Shown here: positions 10,313 to 19,639 of the stretch, in pieces
Position numbering within the stretch: the stretch's first letter is position 1
Layout: every line of letters starts with the position of its first letter
Program-made: the position numbers and the translations under genes
Notes under the pieces: model-generated
Database searches by the model: none
What the model was told of the DNA's origin: nothing
Seen by the model: only the letters and a program-made list of their open reading frames with translations
Assembly (NCBI GenBank): GCA_022575985.1
Contig: JAKSXM010000007.1
Span: 39,372,501 to 39,436,500 of the forward strand
Reading direction: 5' to 3'
Length of the DNA: 64,000 bases
Source: Anagrus nilaparvatae
Lineage: Eukaryota > Arthropoda > Insecta > Hymenoptera > Mymaridae

Positions 10313-13300
10313 TTAATTCCCTGTTTCCGGTTTTTCTATAATATTACCCGGTTTTATAGCCTCCACTGCGTTTTTTAATAAATCCAAATGTACTACTTTT
10401 ACATAATCTCCATGCTGAATTTCTGCATTATGGAGTTCATAATTTATATCTGTAATTTCAAAAGGACCAATAAATTTTCTCTTATCATGCTTGGGTTGTA
10501 TCCTATTGTTCATTAAATAAACTTCCTGTCCAATTATAAAATGACACGTATTTAATTTTTTATTATAGTACTCACGACTTTTATATTTACGTTTTATCAT
10601 TGTTAGTCCTGCTAAAGCTCTTAAATGTTGTAACTTTTCTGTTACATACGCTAAATAGTCATCATACAGTCTAACTGACTCTCGTGGTGGAAATTGTGAG
10701 GGTACTCTTGCTTTATGTCCAAATAATAATTCGAATGCAGAAAAATTAGTTGCTTCAGATTTTGCTGAATTCAACGCATGCGCAGCAAGTGGTAACCAAT
10801 CTACCCACGATTCATCTATTGTTACATAAGTTCGTAAAAAATCTGCTAATGGTTTATGCTGTCTCTCAATTACTCCTTGGCTGCTTGGCCTAAAAGCTGT
10901 GGTACGAAATTTTTTCACTTTAAATATTCTAGCTAGTCCTTCTAGGACTCTTCCTTGGAATACTGCACCTTGATCCGTATTCACTGCGATAGGACATCCA
11001 TAAGGTGCGAATACATGGTTTACTAGTGCTTTTGCCACTTCCTGAGCATCTGCCCTTTTCAAAGGTATTGGAATGAAATAATGTGTCAAAGTACATATAC
11101 ATGTGAGAATATATTTATAACCCTGAATTTCCTTCATTGGTCCGTGAATATCTATGCTCAGAATTTCAAAGGGTTTTGTGGCTGTGCTAGTAATAACCAT
11201 TCCCAGACGTGTCTTTGGTTTTGACAACTTGACCTCCTGACATTCTGGACATGACCTTACAATATGTAGCACTTCCGGTGCCATATTTTTCCAATAATGA
11301 TTCGCAGCCAATTTCGCTAAAGTTTTATGGTATCCTAAATGACCTGATGCTGCACTTGTATGATATTCTAAAATTAGCTGATATTTCTCCTCAACTGAAG
11401 GTACATTTAAAGAATCCTGATAAAATATAACTTCAATCATTTTATCTCCTAAAAAATGATTCAATCTGTCAATAAAATTCAAATTTTGATTCTCATTCAT
11501 CATATCATGGTCTCTTGTTATTGAGATATTTTTCAAATTTAGCCTATCAATTAATCTACTAAAAGTTTTTAAACTTAAATCTAATTGTTTTTTCAAAAGT
11601 TTAGAATCTATATATGGTTTTATAACTAATGCTATTATATTTTTATCCCTATTATTTATAACTAATACTTCCCCTGTTTTTGGTTTATTTAATTTTAATT
11701 CATCTCTATGTATAAATTGTTTTTCTTCTAATACCTTTAAAACTTGAGTTGGATATACATCTTCCGTAATACAAAAAACCAAATTTTCAAATGTATGATA
11801 CGGATGACTTTTTGAAATTTTCATATTTCTCAAAGGTATTATAATTTCTTTTTGTTGAACTTTTACTTTAGGATTCCAAGGTGGTTTACGACTAGGTCGT
11901 TTTTCAGGTTGCTTTTTACTTTCCCTTTCTACGCTTTTGGGAAAATTTTGCTTTTTTTCAGTGTTTACTTTTTGTGAATTTATTTCTTCAATTTGATCTG
12001 AACTTATATCCATTTCCTCTATTTTTTTATTTCTCTCACTTATTTTTATTAGCGGTGTATAATGTTTTCTCGACAAATGTAAATGAATAAACTCTGTACT
12101 TTTATTTCCTACATAATGAGCATAATTTATATTTATTTTCCCTTCGCTATCTGCGACTGTATTTTCTAAATGCACACATATGTTTATCTTATATTCTTTT
12201 GAAAATAAAAATACTACTTCTGAATCCCCATATTCTTTAGGCGTATTTAAAATATTATAAGTTCTATTTGGGTTTTCGCAGAATTGCAAATATTTACTTT
12301 TTTTCAGTTTATCACGTAATTCTTTAAAAGACATTTTGCTTCCTATTAATATTAATAAACTATGAAATAAACAATCTCCTGTATCGTCGACACTTAAAAT
12401 TCTTTTAAATTTTTTACTCATTTCTGCGCAATTTCTGGCAGGATTATATCGTATAAATTCTCTTGGATTATCCAATATTCGACAATTTTCATCTATATCA
12501 TTTTCCCTACCTAGTATAACATTTTCATAAATTAAATCCTCACTTGATTGTGAACAACTTTCATTTTCTAAATGTTTTTCATTTGAATTATTTACATTTT
12601 TATATTTATTTTTAGATACTATTTCACCTGTTTTTTCTATTTCTTCTATATTTATTTTTATTGCAGATTTATTATTTAATTTCTTTCCTTTTATTTTCAC
12701 CGTAAATTCCCCGCTAAACGAATCTTCCTCATTATTAACACCTATTTCTTCAGTTTTTCTATTATTAAACTTACTTTTTTCATTTATTGAACTATTACTC
12801 TCCGTTTTTTTTGAAATATTTTTGTTATTTTCCATATCTCTCATTTTTAACTCCAATAATTTTCTCATATCCATTTCCTCATCACTTTCAGTTTCTGAAT
12901 TTGGCCTTCTGATATCTTTTTCATTTTGTATTTGTGGAAAACTGGTTGATTGACTTTTTATTGACCTATCTGGTGAAAAACTTGGATATTTATAATTCAT
13001 ACCTCTATGCTTAGGAGGTAATGGCGGTTTTATTAATTCATTTTTTCTTGGTCTACCTCTCCTTCTTTTTAACGGTGCCCCTTCATTAACAATATCATTA
13101 AAAACCTGTTTTTCATTCAACAATTTTCTTTTAATTCCTCTCTTCATTATTGGCTTAGAAATTTTTGATTTTCCCTTATCATATTTATATTTTTTGGGTG
13201 GTATATAATCTGAACCTGATTCATCTTCATCTTTAAAGCTTATTCTTTTATTCGCTGGTTTTTTTCTTTTCTTATTTGCATTAAACAGCCTCACTAGTAC

Positions 13301-15622
13301 CTCAGATTCTGAATCCGATGTCTCTCCTAATAATTTCTTGTCGGCCAACTCATAAAGTTTAATTCTTGGCTGATCTGGGTCTATTTGCCCTTCTGCTAGT
13401 ACTGGATTTCTTGATAATGCATCTGCTGCCGTATTTAATTTACCTGGTTTATAAATAATTTCAAAATCAAAATTCATTAATTTTGCTCTTAGATGGCAAG
13501 ATCTCAAATCTGTTTGTTTTGATTGATGTAAAAACTTTAAAGAATGAGAATCTGTATAAACATAAAATTTTCTACCGTATAAATATCCCCTAAAAACTTT
13601 TGTAGCATAACATATCGCAAATAATTCTTTATGATAAATATCCCATTTCGCTTGAGAACTATTCAGTATTTTTGAAGCATAAGCTATAACATGTTCCCTA
13701 CCCTGATCATCAAGTTGTTGCAAAATACAGCCCACTGCAAAATCTGAGCTGTCAGTGACTACTATAAAATCGCGGCTAAAATCTGGTGACACTAGTACCG
13801 GTTCCTCTATTAATTTTTGTCTTAAAGTTTCAAAGGCTATTTGTTGTTCTTCTTCCCATTTAAAAGGTTGATCTTTTTTTAACAAATCTAATAAAGGCTT
13901 TGCTATTTTTGAATAGTTTTTTATAAATTTTCTATAATAAGATGTTAGTCCTAAGAAACTTTTTACTTTCTTTTGATTAGTTGGTACTGGGAAATTTTTT
14001 ACTGCTTCTACTTTTTTATCACTCGGTTTTAGTTGATTATTTCCGATTTTATGTCCCAAAAATTCTGTTTCTCGTTTTAGGAAGAAACACTTCCTAGGAT
14101 CTAATAGTAATTTAGCACTTCTAAGTCTATCCAACAGCATTCTACATTTTCTATCATGGTCTTCCAGATTTTTAGCGTAAACAATGATGTCATCCAAATA
14201 GGCGAATATTTCATGTTGCATACCCGCTAAAACCATGTCAATTAACCTACAGAACACACTAGGAGATGTCTTAATTCCCATTCCCATCCTTAAAAATTCG
14301 TATTGGCCTGCACAGCAGCTAAAACTAGTGTATTGCCTTGATTCCGGCTCTATTTCTACTTGATAAAAGGCGAATTTCAAATCTAAGTTTGAGACATACG
14401 TGGCTTCTCTTAACTGGTCCAAAATGCCTGTTATATCTGGAATTGGGTAATTATCAGCTATAATTAAATCATTGAGCTTTCTATAATCTGCTACTATTCG
14501 ATATCTTTTATTCCCCTTCTCATCCAGATCCTTTTTAGCTACAATCCAAAGTGGACTAGAATAAGAAGATTGGGATGGCTGTATTATGCCTAACTCTAAT
14601 TGTTCTTTTAAAATTTTTTCCATTTCTTTCTTAACTTCAGGTGGGTGCCTAAATACTCTACATTTAACAGGCGTATCATTTTTTAATTCTATTTTTTGTT
14701 TTATCCACGGTGTACTAGTAAATTTTCTGCCTTTTACATAAAAGCGATCAGCATAATCAAACACTATCGATCTCAAAGATTTTATTTCTTCTTCGTTTAA
14801 ATCTTTTAAGTCAAGTTCTTTCATAATTTTTTCTGATATTAAATCCCTATCAAAATTTGTATCAGAATCCCAATACTCTGCCTCTTCAATATCTGCAGAA
14901 TTTTCATAATCCTGTAACTCTACTAACGGAGTTTCTAACTCAACTACATTATCTGAAGTATTAACACATTTTATTATCGCTTTACCATTTCTATTCGTTA
15001 CAACTGCTTCCCCTATTATTAAATCAGGGTGTATATCTAATAATGGTATATAACCTTCTTCTTTTTCTATATTTTCTATACATACATAAATATTTTGCAC
15101 CGATTTAGGTTGAATAAAAAACCTTTCTCTACGTAAAAATGGAAATATATAAGGCCCAAATTGTAATCTCATCCTTCCAAGGTCAATTTGTCCTTCATAT
15201 CTCTGTAATGCATCAATTCCTAATAACCCATCAGAGTCCAGACGAAAATCGTCTGACACTACGTGAAATAAACATTCACATCCCATTAAATCCAACGTTA
15301 TTGTACCCTTAGTATAACTTTCATGACTAGTTACTCCTACTATTTTAATAATTGTATTTCTATTAACAAATTCTTGTTCGCGTAGCGCTGAGCCCTTCAG
15401 TAGGCTAACCTCAGCACCCGAATCAACGTAAAAAGTTCCCGACCCTGATACTAATTGTTTACACTGTAATTCTACTATTGGAGGTATTTTCTTAGATACT
15501 GTATAATTTATATTTACTGAAGCTATAAATTTCTTTTCATTTGGGATATTATATTTTTCTAAATTATTTTTTTCATGCTCGATTTCACTTTCGTTAAGTT
15601 TTAAAATCGAGCTGTTAATTAG
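10313..15622 (-). CDS. pol: Ty3/gypsy Pol polyprotein with an embedded OTU protease domain
   Basis: The frame is open from the gag slippery site. The first Met is at 15295, but the retropepsin active site 'VDSGAE' (15412-15426) lies upstream of it, so expression by -1 frameshift from gag is expected. Order (residues from Met 15295): protease end 'LLGID'; RT about 210-400 with 'YLDD' near 367; RNase H about 490-630; a charged linker with AT-hook 'RRGRPRK' near 743; an OTU-like domain about 960-1085 ('DDTGDC' with Cys975, 'HY' with His1078); an unassigned ~230-aa stretch; and an integrase with HHCC (near 1325) and D,D,E (about 1382, 1438, 1475). It copies and integrates the element. The pol is about 1,770 codons from the shift site, much longer than typical gypsy pols because of the 700-residue insert. 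No stops or frameshifts, so it may be young. Confidence 0.88.
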   Translation of the reverse strand, partial: LINSSILKLNESEIEHEKNNLEKYNIPNEKKFIASVNINYTVSKKIPPIVELQCKQLVSGSGTFYVDSGAEVSLLKGSALREQEFVNRNTIIKIVGVTSHESYTKGTITLDLMGCECLFHVVSDDFRLDSDGLLGIDALQRYEGQIDLGRMRLQFGPYIFPFLRRERFFIQPKSVQNIYVCIENIEKEEGYIPLLDIHPDLIIGEAVVTNRNGKAIIKCVNTSDNVVELETPLVELQDYENSADIEEAEYWDSDTNFDRDLISEKIMKELDLKDLNEEEIKSLRSIVFDYADRFYVKGRKFTSTPWIKQKIELKNDTPVKCRVFRHPPEVKKEMEKILKEQLELGIIQPSQSSYSSPLWIVAKKDLDEKGNKRYRIVADYRKLNDLIIADNYPIPDITGILDQLREATYVSNLDLKFAFYQVEIEPESRQYTSFSCCAGQYEFLRMGMGIKTSPSVFCRLIDMVLAGMQHEIFAYLDDIIVYAKNLEDHDRKCRMLLDRLRSAKLLLDPRKCFFLKRETEFLGHKIGNNQLKPSDKKVEAVKNFPVPTNQKKVKSFLGLTSYYRKFIKNYSKIAKPLLDLLKKDQPFKWEEEQQIAFETLRQKLIEEPVLVSPDFSRDFIVVTDSSDFAVGCILQQLDDQGREHVIAYASKILNSSQAKWDIYHKELFAICYATKVFRGYLYGRKFYVYTDSHSLKFLHQSKQTDLRSCHLRAKLMNFDFEIIYKPGKLNTAADALSRNPVLAEGQIDPDQPRIKLYELADKKLLGETSDSESEVLVRLFNANKKRKKPANKRISFKDEDESGSDYIPPKKYKYDKGKSKISKPIMKRGIKRKLLNEKQVFNDIVNEGAPLKRRRGRPRKNELIKPPLPPKHRGMNYKYPSFSPDRSIKSQSTSFPQIQNEKDIRRPNSETESDEEMDMRKLLELKMRDMENNKNISKKTESNSSINEKSKFNNRKTEEIGVNNEEDSFSGEFTVKIKGKKLNNKSAIKINIEEIEKTGEIVSKNKYKNVNNSNEKHLENESCSQSSEDLIYENVILGRENDIDENCRILDNPREFIRYNPARNCAEMSKKFKRILSVDDTGDCLFHSLLILIGSKMSFKELRDKLKKSKYLQFCENPNRTYNILNTPKEYGDSEVVFLFSKEYKINICVHLENTVADSEGKININYAHYVGNKSTEFIHLHLSRKHYTPLIKISERNKKIEEMDISSDQIEEINSQKVNTEKKQNFPKSVERESKKQPEKRPSRKPPWNPKVKVQQKEIIIPLRNMKISKSHPYHTFENLVFCITEDVYPTQVLKVLEEKQFIHRDELKLNKPKTGEVLVINNRDKNIIALVIKPYIDSKLLKKQLDLSLKTFSRLIDRLNLKNISITRDHDMMNENQNLNFIDRLNHFLGDKMIEVIFYQDSLNVPSVEEKYQLILEYHTSAASGHLGYHKTLAKLAANHYWKNMAPEVLHIVRSCPECQEVKLSKPKTRLGMVITSTATKPFEILSIDIHGPMKEIQGYKYILTCICTLTHYFIPIPLKRADAQEVAKALVNHVFAPYGCPIAVNTDQGAVFQGRVLEGLARIFKVKKFRTTAFRPSSQGVIERQHKPLADFLRTYVTIDESWVDWLPLAAHALNSAKSEATNFSAFELLFGHKARVPSQFPPRESVRLYDDYLAYVTEKLQHLRALAGLTMIKRKYKSREYYNKKLNTCHFIIGQEVYLMNNRIQPKHDKRKFIGPFEITDINYELHNAEIQHGDYVKVVHLDLLKNAVEAIKPGNIIEKPETGN
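12040..12415 (-). other. OTU-type cysteine protease domain within pol
   Basis: The segment has the OTU Cys box (D-x-x-G-D-C-L-F; Cys codon 12371-12373) and, 103 residues later, the His box 'RKHYTPLI' (His codon 12062-12064). The predicted beta-rich stretch between them and the ~125-residue length fit the family. OTU enzymes cleave ubiquitin or ubiquitin-like chains; activity here is inferred from retained Cys and His. The domain is in frame inside the polyprotein, between RNase H and integrase. Confidence 0.8.
15412..15426 (-). other. Retropepsin active-site motif
   Basis: The pol frame reads VDSGA here, the catalytic aspartate motif of retroviral-type proteases. It lies upstream of the first Met of pol, which shows that translation must enter the frame from gag. 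Confidence 0.85.
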
Positions 15623-17511
15623 TTTAAATTTTGGGTCTCATTTTTATTGTTATACCTATTTGACAAGGTATTTCTACTATCTCTAATATTAATATTTCCT
15701 CTTTGTCTGTCATTATTCAAATCTGTTATATTGTTTCTAACATTATTATTTTTATATAATCCACTTCCACTTTCTCTATTAAAATTATTATTATTACCCC
15801 TACTATAATTCTGTCTCCCACTATTATTTCGATTAAACGCGTTATTATTAGAATTATTAAAGTTTCTTTCTCCGTAATTATATCGTTCAAAATTTTTATT
15901 TTGAAATCTATTATTTGAATTAAATCTATTCGAAAATCTATTATTTCCAGAATTTCTATTATATCTATATCCATTATTAAAATTTCTAAACCCAGTATTA
16001 TAATTATTATATCCATTAAAATTTCTATTATTACTGTATCCTACATTTCTATAATATGGATTTTGACTTTGTTGCCTAAAATTACCCATTTCATTTTCAA
16101 GCTCTGAATTTACCCTATTTTGTGGATTAGCCCACAATGGGTAAGGAAAAAATTGATTACCTTGATTAGTATTAGTATATTCTTGGTCATTATTTGTTTT
16201 AATTTTATTTCCTTCTATTTTTATTTCCCCTGATTCTATTGCTTTAAAAAATTTTTGACAAGTTTTTAATTCATGAGGGCTTTTGCAATAAGGGCAATCT
16301 GCTTTTACCGTAGCTGTAATATTTACTTTTGCGGCTAAAGGGGCTAATAATGCCCATAATTTATTTAAATCTACCGATGAATCACTTGTCGCATCTGATT
16401 CTTGCTCTTCAAAATAATTTAAGTTTCTTTGAGGTATTGACGAATGTGTGGACGAGCAATTTTTATTCGGTCTTGTAGCACAGTTTTCATGTTTTTCCAG
16501 GACTTTAGATCTCCCTTCAAGGTTCACCGCTATATTAGCTGCTTCCCGCAAACTCATTGGTTTTTTAGCAGACACTCTATATTCTGGAGGGTTTTTTAAC
16601 CCGTATAAAAAGCATTCTAATGACTCAAGCTTAGTTCTTTTCTTTTGATATTCTCTCTCTTCTACAGTCATACTTACTGATGAATCGTAAAGTGAGAGTA
16701 ATCTTTGTTCTAGATTTTGAACTCTTAATGCATAATCGCACACTGGTTCATCAAAATCTTGTTCTACACGACGTAATTCTAACCTAATTGTGTCTGCATC
16801 TTGTATCCCCCCAAAAGTTAACTTCAAATCTTGTAATAACTGTTCTACCGAATCGTATGCTGGTGCAATACCCCCATATGCTAATTTTGCCCTACCTCTA
16901 AGCTTTCCCCCAATAGTATTTAATACCCATTTTTCACTTTGATTACCATAAGTAGCTAATATATCTCTAATAACTTTTTCAAATGCCTTAAGTGTTTCAG
17001 GACGTCCGTCATAATTAGGAATTGTAGTCAACGCTGCATTTAATGGAATATTACCAATACCTAACCTAGGTTCTTCAATAAAATAATTATAAACAGGCCT
17101 ATCAACCTGTGCTGAATTAGTATTTTCATCCCTATTTCTATACATTGAATCTATATTTTGAGTTTCTCTTTTACTTTTATTATTTATTCCACTAGTTGTT
17201 TTTAATATAGGACTCCTAAGCCAACCTCTACCTCTACCTACTGTACTATTTTCTACTGCTTTTGAAAAATTTGGACTTGACGTATATACATTTGCATAAT
17301 CGCTATATTTATCTTTATTATCTATCTTTACCGTAACTGTTTCTCTCTTATTATTTTTTTCACTATCTACCGCAGCTGTTATATTAGTTTCGCTATTAGC
17401 CTTATACATATTATTAAATATGGTACTTAAACTTTCTTCCTCAGCATCGGAAAAATCGCTTTCATTAGTGTCTCGATAATTATTCATTTTAATAATTTTA
17501 TTTTCAACCAA
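15619..17511 (-). CDS. gag: Ty3/gypsy Gag protein
   Basis: 630 codons. The acidic, Ser-rich N-terminus leads into a capsid-like helical region (about residues 150-340; 'LNTIGGKLRGRAKLAYGG' and a following 'YALRVQNLEQRL' fit Ty3/gypsy capsid). A zinc knuckle variant C-x2-C-x3-H-x4-C ('CPYCKSPHELKTC') lies near residue 410, and the tail of about 160 residues is rich in Asn, Arg, Phe, Tyr and Gly, like nucleic-acid-binding low-complexity tails. It packages the RNA genome in particles. The pol frame is reached by -1 slippage at the last sense codons. Frame is intact. Confidence 0.85.
   Translation of the reverse strand: MVENKIIKMNNYRDTNESDFSDAEEESLSTIFNNMYKANSETNITAAVDSEKNNKRETVTVKIDNKDKYSDYANVYTSSPNFSKAVENSTVGRGRGWLRSPILKTTSGINNKSKRETQNIDSMYRNRDENTNSAQVDRPVYNYFIEEPRLGIGNIPLNAALTTIPNYDGRPETLKAFEKVIRDILATYGNQSEKWVLNTIGGKLRGRAKLAYGGIAPAYDSVEQLLQDLKLTFGGIQDADTIRLELRRVEQDFDEPVCDYALRVQNLEQRLLSLYDSSVSMTVEEREYQKKRTKLESLECFLYGLKNPPEYRVSAKKPMSLREAANIAVNLEGRSKVLEKHENCATRPNKNCSSTHSSIPQRNLNYFEEQESDATSDSSVDLNKLWALLAPLAAKVNITATVKADCPYCKSPHELKTCQKFFKAIESGEIKIEGNKIKTNNDQEYTNTNQGNQFFPYPLWANPQNRVNSELENEMGNFRQQSQNPYYRNVGYSNNRNFNGYNNYNTGFRNFNNGYRYNRNSGNNRFSNRFNSNNRFQNKNFERYNYGERNFNNSNNNAFNRNNSGRQNYSRGNNNNFNRESGSGLYKNNNVRNNITDLNNDRQRGNINIRDSRNTLSNRYNNKNETQNLN
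15622..15628 (-). promoter_or_regulatory. -1 ribosomal frameshift heptamer (gag to pol)
   Basis: The minus strand reads T_TTA_AAC in the gag frame, directly followed by the gag stop TAA (15619-15621). This is the canonical X_XXY_YYZ slippery form. The pol frame is exactly -1 relative to gag (gag codons start at positions divisible by 3, pol codons one base later on the plus numbering), and it is open from this point. A downstream stimulatory structure was not assessed. Confidence 0.85.
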
Positions 17512-17983
17512 TTTTGCTTTATTATTTTATAATTCATCTTATCTTATTCTATTATTTTATTTGTTCGGAAAACAACTTGTTTATTTATTTTATGATAACA
17601 ACCATTTATAAAATATTTTCTCTTATATATATATATATACTTTTTCATTCATGTAGCAATATTAAAAATAAAAAAAAATAAAAATAGTTATTAAAAAAAA
17701 ACTTATTAATGTTCTTCTTTATTTATCTCTTAAAAACATTAAAAAAAATATCCAAATTAAATAAAAAAAACTTGTTAATGAATCATTTTCAAACAATTTA
17801 AATATTTCTCATACTCTTCATAATATTTTACCATTTAATAAAAAAAAAACTTAGTTTAACGCCCAAAATCGAGTATTGTCTTAAATGTTAAACGAGAGAA
17901 AAAAAAATAAAATATACTTAGCTTACCAGGCTGCTACAAAGGCTACTCCTACTTTTTCCATCTCCATTTTACTTCCTCGTGAC
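17512..17983. other. Untranslated leader between gag and the leader ORF
   Basis: AT-rich, with A runs and an (AT)n stretch near 17620-17640. No coding frame is supported. Confidence 0.5.
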
Positions 17984-18325
17984 CTATTGACCCAAATCCT
18001 GTAACAGCTGTGCAAATATTTCCGTAGTTAGATGTCCAATTAATCCTCGATCAATAAATGGAACTGCAATTGATTTGCTGCACATCCGTCGATAAAGAAC
18101 CTTCCTCACTGCTCCTTTGTTGAAAGATTTCAATAATATATAGTTGTTAATTTCTCCTCGCTGTTGTATAATTAGTCGTTGCTCCGTATTATGTAGTAAT
18201 ATCTCGTTATGCAATCTTCTCCTTGAAGTTGATTTTCTTTTGTTGTTAAATAGTTTTCCTTGAAATATTTTCCTGATAAATCGTCTTACGAATCCTCCAT
18301 CCATATATTTTTCAAATTGTCCCAA
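17984..18325 (-). CDS. Small basic leader ORF (hypothetical)
   Basis: 113 codons, Arg/Lys-rich, no recognised domain. It lies between the candidate primer-binding site and gag on the element's sense strand, about 95 nt after the PBS. It could be an accessory protein of the retroelement or a chance frame. There is no second copy in the window to compare. Confidence 0.25.
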   Translation of the reverse strand: MGQFEKYMDGGFVRRFIRKIFQGKLFNNKRKSTSRRRLHNEILLHNTEQRLIIQQRGEINNYILLKSFNKGAVRKVLYRRMCSKSIAVPFIDRGLIGHLTTEIFAQLLQDLGQ

Positions 18326-18420
18326 AAAAAAAAATTTTTACCCAAAAAAAAATTTTTTTTTTTATTTTTTTTTTGTTAATTGGAAAAAAATTTTCCGAAT
18401 TTTCCTCCACTACCGAATAT

Positions 18421-18436
18421 CCCCCCGGAGCCTCCA
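18421..18436 (-). other. Candidate primer-binding site
   Basis: The minus strand begins TGGAGGCTCC, a TGG start fitting the complement of a tRNA 3' CCA end, between the candidate LTR and gag. There is a 7-nt gap to the LTR, longer than usual. The tRNA species was not identified. Confidence 0.35.
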
Positions 18437-18443
18437 AATAATC

Positions 18444-18910
18444 TGTAGCGTATTTGCTGGATTATTAAATATTTATTCTCAGGTGATTGAGAATTCTTTT
18501 TATTCGGACCTTAAAGTTATTTTAAGGCTGGTTTATTGTAGAGGAAAATAAATTAACCAAAGTTGTTGTATATACTTGTTTGTTTATTGAAATATTCTAA
18601 GTTCCATAATATAAGTATAACTAAGAGATGCTAGTATCGAGATCCCAATGCGAAAAATAACGAGTGATCCCAAACAAGTATTCTAATGAAGTGCTCTTAA
18701 TGAATTGTCTTTTACGAGTGTCCCGCGACATCCCTGGACAGTAGCTTATATGCGTTAAACCGTGTGAAAGAATGTAGCTACTGTATGAGAAGAATTTTTA
18801 TGTTGTCGTAGGCGTTTTCTATACCAAGTTCAAAGGTTGCTCTTTGACGTCAGAGATGTTGTTTTTCATATTGGCTTTCAATCTCTAAGCTCGTAAATAC
18901 CATTCCCACA
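18444..18910 (-). repeat. Candidate 5' LTR of the OTU-carrying gypsy element
   Basis: A 467-bp block bounded by TG...CA (minus strand starts TGTGGGAATGG and ends CGCTACA) with a TATA-like stretch and distinct, less A-rich composition. It precedes the candidate PBS and gag at the expected side. No second copy is seen in the window, so the call rests on position and termini only. Confidence 0.35.
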
Positions 18911-19401
18911 TATTATTTCTTATTATTTTTCTATTAGTGATCTCTTTTACTAAGCATCTTCCAAGAAATTAAACATATTGAATATAATATTACAAAAACA
19001 TATTAACATTTTTCCCATACTTTGCCTACGCAACAACGTAATTTTTCCAAAATTTTTTTTTTTAAAATTTTTTACACAAAAAAATACCATAATTATTTTT
19101 TTTTGGACGTTGTACATTTTTTTCCATGATAGTGCTGATATCTAGGAGTATCGTTTTTACTCGATATCTCGAATCTTATAATTTATTTTTTGAAAATTTT
19201 TTTCTTAAAATTTTTTTCACCAAAAAATACAGAAAATACCAATTTTTTTTTTCTTTATGGACGCAGTACTTAATTTATTTCTGTGGAAGTACTAGTTTTA
19301 GAAATATCGTTTATAGTAATTTTTTGGACCTGATACTTAATATTTTCAAAATTTTTTTCTTAACATTTAAAAAAAAAAAAACGCTGCCAAGTGATTGGCA
19401 C
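18911..19401. repeat. A/T-rich repeat of the foldback family
   Basis: Contains inverted-orientation copies of the 'gagatatcgagtaaaa' repeat found in 19.6-20.9 kb, with long A and T runs. No gene is seen. Confidence 0.5.
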
Positions 19402-19639
19402 TATGGTTCCTCATTAACAATAGCAAAATATTTATAATGGTCTATTTTATCTAATAAAAATTATAATTTGAGATATCAGTATTTCATAAAAAAAAAGTTA
19501 AATACCCTATTTTAAAAGAAAAAAAATGTTGCTGTGATTTAATGTTTTTTATTTAACAAATTTTTAGAAAAAAATTTTCAATAAACTAGGTATTACACTT
19601 AAAAAAAAAAACAATATTACAGATTTTTTAATTTTTTTG

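Noticed and set aside
15726..16016. Ile-rich 96-codon minus-strand ORF
   Set aside because: Out-of-frame shadow of the Asn/Arg-rich gag tail; composition follows from the repeated codons.
18421..18436. tRNA gene reading of the CCCCCCGGAGCCTCCA segment
   Set aside because: No cloverleaf arms upstream; better explained as a possible PBS.
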